64,000 nt of DNA from Coleophoma eucalyptorum (taxonomy: Eukaryota > Ascomycota > Leotiomycetes > Helotiales > Dermateaceae), in NCBI GenBank assembly GCA_026120035.1, contig JALRME010000001.1, positions 571,909 to 635,908 on the forward strand, read 5' to 3'. Shown piece by piece: positions 56,051 through 64,000 of this stretch. The notes under the pieces were generated by a model. It was not told where the DNA came from and made no database searches. It was given only the letters and a program-made list of their open reading frames with translations. How positions within the stretch are numbered: position 1 is the stretch's first letter; each line of letters starts with the position of its first letter. A program made the position numbers and the translations under genes.

Positions 56051-57051
56051 ATGGCTGGCGATGCCTTCACCCACGCACGTGGCGTGCTTCTTGTGCTGCC
56101 TTGGGCACTCCACCTGGTGCTCATGGACCTGATTCTGTCGTCCATGCTGCCTATCAGCTATTTCCTACCAGACCTCGTGTACGCCATCTCCTCGTGGGTT
56201 GCGTGCTCCAATTGGCTCTGGATCCAGAAGATCTTCGAGGTCTTCAATGGCGGCAAGATCACCATCTCAGGCGACGAACTTCCTCGGAACGAATCCGCAA
56301 TTGTCATTGCTAACCATGTCTCGTGGACGGATTTCTACATGATCCAGGCACTTGCAATCAAGTCTGGCATGCTGGGCAGCTGTAGGTGGTTCGCCAAGAT
56401 CCAGTTGAGATGGGTGCCGCTATTGGGCTGGGGTATTTGGGCCATGGGTATGCCCATGGTGAGCCGGAAGTGGATGAAGGACAAGAAGGAGTTGGACCGA
56501 GTCTTTGCTGGAATCACAGACCGGAAGTGGCCAACTTGTAAGTTGGTAGAGAAATGGATGCAGGCCACATACTGACTCTGCTAGGGCTCATCAGTTTCAG
56601 CGAAGCGACAAGATATACCCCTCAGAAGTACGAAGAGACGAAGGTTTGGTGCAAGGAGAATGATAAGCCCCTCCCACAACATCTCCTTTACCCACGCTCC
56701 AAGGGCTTTATTACCACAGTCCAGCATTTGCGAAAGTCGACGCAGGTGAAGGCCGTGTATGACATGACCATTGCCTACTCTCACAACAACAAATTTCTTG
56801 AGGCGCCAACCATATGGGAAAGTTTAAGCTTAGACAGCTTGAGTGGAAAGCGGGGACGCCGATTCCATGTTCATGCGCGCAGGTTTCTTTTGTCAGAACT
56901 TCCTGAGACTGATGCAGAGCTCGCAAAGTGGCTTGAGACGAGATGGCTGGAAAAGGGAGAATACCTGGAGAGCAAGCGAGAAGAGTGGGCTAGAGAACCA
57001 ATCAAGATTGATCCGGCTTATCAATCTATGAAACTCAAGATGCAGTCGTAG
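56051..57051 (+). CDS. PlsC-type lysophospholipid (1-acylglycerol-3-phosphate) acyltransferase
   Basis: Two exons: 56051-56537 and 56585-57051 (954 nt, 317 residues). The start is MAGDAFTHARGVLLVLPWAL, with hydrophobic helices at about 10-35 and 40-65. The catalytic HX4D motif is NHVSWTDFYM with His89 and Asp94. Acceptor-binding motif II is present as RWFAKIQLRWVPLLGWG. Motif III, usually EGTR, reads FSEATRYTPQKY here, just after the intron. A C-terminal YDMTIAY strand and a charged tail follow. Enzymes of this family acylate lysophosphatidic acid or related lysolipids at the ER membrane. Its closest relatives are the larger eukaryotic AGPAT-like group and not bacterial PlsC. The exact lipid substrate is open. 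Confidence 0.87.
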
Positions 57052-59983
57052 GCTTCGAATCGAGAGTTAATGTCTTGGATGAACGTTGTCATTCACAACC
57101 GCGTGCTTTGTTCTCCGCTATGGTCGATGTCGACAGTTCTTTGTTACGCCCCCTCTGAAGGCCTAAATTAGCGACGAAGTTGAACTCCTATGGAAAACAA
57201 AGACGATTTGAGAATGATTTAACGATAGTATTCCAACTCTCATCACCACGAAATGTCTACGATTGTGGTTACCCTTAATATTTCGCCAAAAGTCATCATG
57301 GCAGACATGCATCGACCATCAATTACCACATTACTGGACGCACCCTCTCCTTTCTACGTACTTTCTTCTCAATTCCAACAAGCAGTGCCAACACAGCCAC
57401 TAAGCTCTGATAATACTGACCATACACCATACATGCCCACTATTGCGTGGTGGAAATCCTCAGCCGTGCAGGCTTTCTCAGAGAGCCCACAATCACAAAC
57501 AACGACGATCTTTGACGTGAACGATGATGGTGCGGGCTAAGGGGTTCTGGAGCAGGCTAAGGCGCGCGTCTTAACCCCTACAAGTAAATGGTGGTTGATT
57601 GTCTTTCAGATTTTAAGTCTGGTGGGTTTAGGACTGTGCTTGTTAGCGTTGATCATGTTGTGTTTTGGGAGGATATCTAGCACCAAGACAAAGGAAATAA
57701 AGTAAGACTAGTTTTGGGAATGAGCTATTAGATAAGGTGAATTGTTCTCCTGTTATGGGGTAAGATAGGATGAAAATGCAAGTTAAATCTACCAAGAAGC
57801 CAGTTACTAGTAATACTTCACAAGTGGTAATCTTCCACAAACTTAAGTCTTTCTCAATATTTTTCAAAAAGATCTTCCCTTTTCAAGGTTCACAATATAA
57901 CCAGTAGTTTAAATGCATGCTCCTAGCATTCCTATCGCTTCGTTCTTCGCGCTGCTGATGTGGCTGTCACAAGTGATAATCCCGTGTTTTAAGTACAATA
58001 TTAATTCCTACAAATCAAATAATTTGGAATGCACAGTTTCGAAAATTTACTAAAATTACTTTGTTTTTCCATTGCCTGAAATCATCTTTATAAACTCTGG
58101 CTCTATCTGATTCTTAATTGACTACCAGAATCATGGTGTCAAACCTCTGTCCCTTCCTTCCCCCCCCCCCCGCCTATCTAGAGACCCTTTATCCTCCTAT
58201 TTCCCTTATACAAATACTATCTTTAAACGACATTCTAAACTACCTTACCCTGATGCTTAAAATAGGTGTTGTGCCTGTCATATCTCTAAATTAATCCAAT
58301 GGCAACTTCTACTTCGAAAGTCCCATTATTCAGTACTAGCATTAAGCTCAGTTTATGCCATATAAGACAGTGTTACAGGGCGACACCACATCTCTTTCTC
58401 CGCGGCACATATATAAGCCAACGAAAATGTAAGTCAATATCGAGCTGTAGAGTCGGCATCGGTATCGAGCTTGCAACATATTGCCACCATACCAACGTGC
58501 AGGCTGAATAAGCATCTCTCCTTCGACGCAGGGCCCAATCATGAGTTTAATTCCCTCCAGAATGTCACTGAAACCGCACAAAGGTTTTATGCTAGACTCA
58601 CATAGGGGTTTTCATCATTCTCTAGAACTTGCTAGTAATGTATTGCTAGCGTTCTACTTGTATTTGTGGTCACAAACTGTATCGGAATTATGGGCATGGC
58701 TTGGACTTTCACTCAGGGTTCGTTCGATTCATGCATTCTTAGACTTTCTCTTCTGTGAAACGCAATTTGGCTACGGGCGCTTCCTGTCGGATAATGGGCT
58801 GACCTTGTCTGTCTTACCAAATGGCATTATGGTTCGTGTAAATGGGGTTTGCTGTTGAGGGTGTGGTGTGATATGCAGGATGAAATCTTGCTAGACTTTG
58901 GATGGCGGTTCAGCTCTATGATTAGTGAGGGGTTGGGTGAGCACGGAGTTAATGTTGCAGGGCATGTGAAACGAATTGGTTACAGGTTGTAGTTGACGCA
59001 GGAGAAGTTACTAGGTGCTGGTTGGGGTTGATGACGCAAGATGGGCTCTGAGAGGAAGTGTATTGGCAGATAAACAGTTCGTCTGTGAGTCTTAATGACG
59101 TGTTATAGCAGCTGGAAATCCAGTTCTGTAGCAGTTTGGCGGTGAATATATGGGAAGAAGGGCACCGCATGTCTGCAACTAGTATCAGATGCTGTGAAAA
59201 CTCATTTCAAGTAGAAGCCGTTGGTAATTGACTGTTGTTAAGATGCTTTGCTTTTAAGCCTCCTTCAGGGTCAACTTTCTTCTGTCTTGAACCGACGGTC
59301 GAGATTCACGTCGCTAAACTTGTAACTACGGAATCTATCTGCAAGCATGTCAAATTACCTCAATGAGGTAAAACAGGGTAGGCGAGCACTTGGTAGTGAC
59401 GAGGTACTAGATCAAGAGCATTTCCACCCAATATATCATTATAAACAAAAAGAACAGCAGCAGCATTCTGAAGGAGTTTCCAGAGCAGCCTTCAACAGCC
59501 CTGTCCATCTGGCACTTCGCTTACCGGGTCGGCAGTTCTGATCGCCGCCATCACGATCGATCTACCCCACCAGTTGCAGCAAAGCGACTCGGGCTGACAT
59601 TGGCAAGATTCCAACCACGGTCTCCAGATTTCCAATCGTTCGATCCACCCGATGGATCTTATCGAGCAGCCTGGTGGCCGTCATGCGACTTCTATTTTCA
59701 ACTCTTTTGTGCAGCGGGTGAATCCGGGGAATATGAGGTGTGACGGTCAGGATATTCATTCATGCCACAAATCAGGCCACAAATCTGATGTCCAACGTAA
59801 CCGCGTTTAGTAGGTAGTCTTTCGACCTACAATATAGTCTGGAATCCAGCTTCGCAAATCCCATGAGTTCTCCATTCCTGCATCCTTATACAACATTTCT
59901 ATTACTACTCTACACCTGACCGTCTGTATTTCTACCCAAACCCCGAGCCTCTATTTTATTCCTTTTGATTTGGTCCACACAAG
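57052..59983. other. gene-poor interval of about 2.9 kb
   Basis: A plus-strand frame at 57253-57540 (95 codons with ATG) has no family resemblance and is doubtful. The centre is AT-rich, with a C run at about 58157-58167. No terminal repeats or transposase fragments were noticed. Confidence 0.45.
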
Positions 59984-61199
59984 ATGTCGACTAGTCGCCC
60001 AATAAAGCATATTGATCGGTCTGAGCTATACACCAGTTTAGACCGACGGATCGAGTATCTTCATCATTTTCTCGATTTCAGCAACAGTAAGTAGCAGCAT
60101 CTCGGGGAGCACTTTTACTTTTTCCCTCAAACCCCCCAAAAAGCAAATCGACGAATACTACTACACATGGGGAGGAAACCAAAAAAAAAGCCCCGACAAA
60201 AGAAAGAAAGAAAGACACAGGAGAAGCAGAAAAGAAAACATAACAACCATTGACACCGCTCCACAGGAGACATCGAAGCCCTCGTAACCGGCGCGAAATA
60301 CATCAAGGCCCTCGTGCCGGCAATCGTCAACATCGTGTACAAGAAACTCCTGCAATACGACATCACCGCCCGCGCCTTCACCACGCGGAGTACGAGTTTC
60401 GAAGGCCCGCTAGATGCCGTGCCTGACGAGAATAGCCCGCAGATCCTGCACCGGAAGATGTTCCTGCGCGCCTACCTGAACAAGCTGTGCAGCGACCCGA
60501 GCAAGATGGAATTCTGGGAGTATTTGGACAAAGTTGGGTAAGTTTTTATTTCTCCTTCCGTTTTCCTTCATTTTCGGTAGAGGGGTTGAGAGAGCGAGGA
60601 GGGGTAGAAGGAAAAGAGAAGAGAATTGCAGGGAATAGCCTACGCAATTGTGGTCTTTTGTTTTTCTTTTATGTTATGTTATGCTATGTTGTGTTATGCT
60701 ATGCTATGCTATGCTGTGCTATTGTGCAAGAAAGAAGATCGGTCGCTTACGGGAGAACTTCACATATAGCATGATGCACGTCGGGCTGGGCCGAGCGCAC
60801 CCACTCCACATCGAGTACATCCACCTGGGCGCCTGCCTCTCATTCATCCAAGACATCCTTACCGAAGCGATCTTCTCGCATCCACGCCTGCACTCGTCGC
60901 GCAAGATCGCGCTGATCAAGGCGCTAGGCAAGGTCATCTGGATCCAGAACGACCTATTTGCGAAGTGGCAGATACGCGACGGCTCCGAGTTTGCGGTCGA
61001 GGAGGAGGATATTATCATCGAGGGCGAAGGATACTTGCATGGCAAGAAGGTCATCGAGAGTGATGAAGAGGAGCCAGAGGGCCCGACTACACCGACAGCG
61101 GCGGTACCGAGTGGCTGTCCGTTCACAGGGGTGACCTTGACGAAAGGCGTGGAGGAGCTCAAGGTGAAAGAGGATGACCCGCCGGCGCAGAACACTTAG
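59984..61199 (+). CDS. protoglobin-domain (globin-coupled sensor type) protein
   Basis: Three exons: 59984-60086, 60267-60537 and 60770-61199 (804 nt, 267 residues). Residues 8-200 are the protoglobin fold: an N-terminal pre-helix (HIDRSELYTSLDRRIEYLHH), a helix with TGAKYIKALVPAIVNIVYKK, and LQYDITARAF. The heme-proximal segment VGMMHVGLGRAHPLHIEYIH is rebuilt across the second intron, with His128 the likely proximal ligand. The fold then continues with FIQDILTEAIFSHP. The C-terminal 65 residues are acidic and Pro/Thr-rich with no output domain. In prokaryotes this fold senses oxygen, CO or NO; single-domain forms bind gases. Function in fungi is not established as far as I know. Both introns are long for this genome (180 and 232 bp). 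Confidence 0.88.
60664..60721. repeat. TATGC/TATGT microsatellite in a protoglobin intron
   Basis: About eleven imperfect pentamers (TATGT, TATGC, TGTGT) lie in the second intron, 50-105 bp before the acceptor. They add to the intron's length. Confidence 0.7.
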
Positions 61200-61888
61200 A
61201 GATACGGCATGGAGGTTTTCGATGGGTTTTGCGTCTGTATGTACACATAGCTCTCTACTTTCTATTCGCAAAATTGGGTATTAGAAAGGAATATTATGCG
61301 AAATGTCTGGTTGTTGATTTACAGTCTTCATACGTGAGCTACTGAGCTTGTACATGATGAGTTATGGTTGGACAATAAGGGTGAGAGTATGGAAGCAGAA
61401 TCTCCGAAGCACTGGGCAGCCAAAGAAACATGACCTTGGGATGATAGATTCTTGGTTTGAAATTCTCGGATTCGCATTTCAAACCAGCATTGTATCTGCT
61501 ATGGGATCAGCCGAGGACTATTGCATTCCCTTAAAACAATAGCTGATTTTTTGAATGTTTAAACGAAAGAAGGTCTTTTGAGTTAGAGCTATGGTAGTTA
61601 CGAGTAGTCGTGTTATGCGAATATAGGTAGACTTTTGCTCAAGAAGGTCACTTAATTCAGCCGTGCATGCAAAATGGCAGCTGCGAGTCGCTTAACTATA
61701 TTTCACATCTTCTATACGTATATTTCATCACCTGTCAATATCCAACTTGATTTTCAAAGAACCGGGCATCATTCCCAGCACAAGTCCAAATTATGATCAT
61801 AAGAATCCTTAATGCTGATTCATGGACAAAAAGAATGGTTATGATTGTATATCATAGGTAGACAAATCCAAAATGACTAGGAGGGGCT
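61200..61888. other. intergenic interval between convergent genes
   Basis: Sequence between the protoglobin stop and the DUF3712 stop. Nothing beyond presumed terminator regions is visible. Confidence 0.5.
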
Positions 61889-63353
61889 TCACCAGCCCCA
61901 CACACTATCTCTCTTCTTCCCAGCGGGAACAGGTGCTCTCTTCTCTGAAAGGTATCTTGCAAGCAGCATGACAATTTCACTGTTCGCTGATGAGGTGCCA
62001 TTCTTTGACGAACCGCTGGTCGTTGATGTGGTGCCGCTCTTTGGCGAACTGCTGGTCGCTGAAGAGGTGCTATTTCCGCTCTTTGTTCCGTTTCCTGTGT
62101 TGCTTGTGCTGGCTGCAGTACTGCCACCACCACCAAGCAATTGCTGGACAGGCACGGTCGTGGTCAAGACGACAGGATTCAGGACTCTCTCGAAATACGC
62201 CAGGCGCTCGCCATTGAAGGTCGTCGTGTTTCCGGTTGCATTGATAGCCAGGGTACCGTTCGTAGCCAAGGCTGGTTGCTCCTGGGAGATTTGCTGGATG
62301 TTGGCTGCGATTGCGGCAAGACTGATAGTTGCCCGGAGCGGCAGCGAGTTGTTACCTGGTTGCAGGGTGAGGTTATCGATTGCTGCACTGCCGATGCTTA
62401 CGTTTCCAATCGCAAGATTCATGGTTAAATTTCCCTAATCAATCGTTAGAGCATATCCAGACCGGGATGCATAGAGCGGGTACTCACAATCCCAATAGTC
62501 AAAACTGACGGGTTAGGAATATTGGCTGTCGCTAGTAGATTTGTGCCGTCAGCTTCTGCTGTGGTGAGAAGTCTTGGGTTGGCCAGGTTGAAACCAGTGA
62601 GATTGTTGAGACCTGACTTAGGATTAGAATTGCCTTATGTCCTAGAAATGGGGAATCTGCGAACCAATCATTTCGATTTGCTTGTCCAACGTTACTGGTG
62701 CTCTAATTGATCCTAGGAATGCATCCGTCTTTCCTGTCGCCTGCATGGTGAACTTCTGATTATACATAGCAACCGCCAAAAAGCTCTCAAATGAGTCCAT
62801 GTTGGTGATGGCTGCGGTCTGGCCTTGAACCTCGATGGTAGTCTTGCCACTCAAACTCTTTTCGGGCAATTGGATTTCCAAGAATGGTGTCTTGTTGATC
62901 GGGCCGGCCAGACTGAGATTCAGTGGCTTCAGATTAGTCGTGATCGCACTTGGTGTATCGATAGTGGAGACAAGACTCATTTGGACGCTATTAGGTGAAG
63001 GATTCAGTAGACTTGCTGAGACGACGGGAAGTTGATTGCCGTCCACGACTTTCTGCACGATTGCTGGAATAATAACAAGCAATCTATACTCCCATTAGTA
63101 AATGCTCGGTAGCGCAACATGGATCCGCATACACTACTATAATCGTCAAAACAAGTCCAACAACATTGAGAATCGAATAGACAATCCAGTGTCTCTTAAC
63201 ATGTCGGATTATTCTTTTTAAACGACTATCATCCTCCTCATCATCATCCATGCCATTTCGAAGTGATGGATCAAACTGATACTGTTGTGCAGCAGGTTGC
63301 TTAGTCTCCTCGATCTCCTGGTAATTTGATGGCCTCCAATCTACGCGCGACAT
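61889..63353 (-). CDS. DUF3712 single-pass membrane protein
   Basis: Four exons: 63353-63133, 63083-62665, 62612-62488 and 62434-61889 (1311 nt, 436 residues). The start MSRVDWRPSNYQEIEE is followed by an acidic DDDEEDD patch and a basic stretch. One membrane helix is completed at the first intron (WIVYSILNVVGLVLTIIVV, then LLVIIPAIVQK). The extracellular part is a long beta-rich DUF3712 region, related in pattern to LEA-14/lipid-binding barrels (VVSASLLNPSPNSVQM, FLEIQLPEKSLSGKTTIEV, FNLANPRLLTTAEADGTNL). It has many N-glycosylation sites. A Gly/Ser/Thr-rich tail ends in KKRDSVWGW. Similar fungal proteins are often found at the vacuole or plasma membrane, but no role is established. Introns keep frame at each junction. 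Confidence 0.85.
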
Positions 63354-64000
63354 CTTTGCAGATCTCAGAGTTCCTGACTTCAATGAAGACTTGCAATGGG
63401 TTCGGATGTGGCTGTGAAAGGAACCGGGGCAAGAGATGAAGATAAAGCCCTGTGAAGAAGCGAACTGCTGTCAAATACAGCCGTGCATTTTTAACACTGG
63501 CCATAGTCAAACGCGGTTTCGACTCGACCAGTCTGACAGCTCCAATGGCTTTCGTTCCATTGGGTGGCTCAGGTAAGGCAAGAAAGCGTGTTGCAGGCCG
63601 ATGACAGGAAAAGAATGTGCACTGCTGGATATGCGTTTGTTTGACCCTAATTCTCATGGCTTTCCTCTTTTGGCCACTCCATGATGGATTTGAGGGGAAG
63701 CCAAGTTTGAAGCTTTCGGGCCTTGTAGCAGGTGGACGGTAGGGTCTAGCGGGTGTGCTTGGATTCCCATAGCTTACAGACAACATAACCTGAGCTGTTC
63801 AATTTCTATCTTCATGGCCTGTCAAACATCCCATTGCCACTGCTCGAAAGCTCCATGACTGAACTCAGTCAAGGCAAGACCTTGAATAACAAAAAGATCT
63901 TTGACATCTGTGACATTCGCATCTGGTGATGGTTGTGATTATATGGGAAAGTGCAAAACGACCTGCCACCACAGAATTGTACAGTATATAAAAATTGCTC
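63354..64000. other. upstream region of the DUF3712 gene
   Basis: An ATG-initiated minus-strand frame (63301-63786) overlaps the DUF3712 start in another frame. It has no family resemblance and probably lies in the 5' leader. Nothing else is visible up to the window edge. Confidence 0.45.

Noticed and set aside
57253..57540. 95-codon plus-strand frame
   Set aside because: It has no domain or conservation cue, and is short enough to occur by chance in 3 kb of non-coding DNA.
63301..63786. 161-codon ATG-started minus-strand frame upstream of the DUF3712 gene
   Set aside because: It overlaps the DUF3712 start in another frame and has no family features. It is more likely 5' leader sequence.

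Overview
The window is nuclear DNA of a filamentous ascomycete (Pezizomycotina). The evidence is the many short introns of about 45-110 bp with GTANGT donors and CTAAC/CTGAC-like branch sites, the single-copy eukaryotic housekeeping genes, and several families common in these fungi (DUF3176, DUF7703, DUF3712, ABM, a fungal CYP and an ABCC transporter). The protein families feel most like Leotiomycetes, but that is inference. I see no rRNA, tRNA, CRISPR array or intact transposon.

Layout. 0-12 kb: a secreted Ser-rich repeat protein running off the left edge (minus), a DUF3176 membrane protein (minus), a Ser/Ala-rich single-pass membrane protein (plus) and a DUF7703 seven-helix protein (minus). 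12-13.6 kb: gene-poor, with a phosphotransferase relic. 13.6-19.1 kb: a compact housekeeping block: Tma22 (ribosome recycling), a borealin-like Nbl1 protein (chromosomal passenger complex), Rpn10 (proteasome), Trs23 (TRAPP) and Rpb4 (RNA polymerase II). It includes two divergent pairs sharing promoters of about 0.4 kb. 19.7-34.9 kb: accessory or poorly characterised genes: a single-pass membrane protein with a Cys-rich N-terminus, an RBR-type E3 ubiquitin ligase, two orphan proteins, an ABM-domain protein and a Met/His-repeat GPI-type wall protein, separated by long gene-poor stretches. 37-49.4 kb: a metabolic/transport stretch: a Dal5-type MFS permease, a MOSC-domain protein with an inserted membrane hairpin, a cytochrome P450 and a large ABCC-type ABC transporter gene that I read as a recent pseudogene. 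50-64 kb: eIF3d, a bZIP transcription factor, a PlsC-type acyltransferase, a protoglobin-domain protein and a DUF3712 membrane protein.

All multi-exon models were built by hand. Each intact model was checked by summing exon lengths: every one gives a total divisible by three and joins residues in the frame expected for the family. The ABC transporter is the exception. Its C-terminal two thirds splice cleanly, but its N-terminal third needs two frameshifts and contains an in-frame TAG.

No clearly novel multi-gene system was found. The most interesting items are the Trs23 start codon split by an intron, the decaying ABC transporter with two GC-AG introns, the Met/His-rich repeat wall protein, the MOSC protein with a membrane insertion, the protoglobin gene, and an orphan 588-residue protein with an aromatic-rich C-terminal module.
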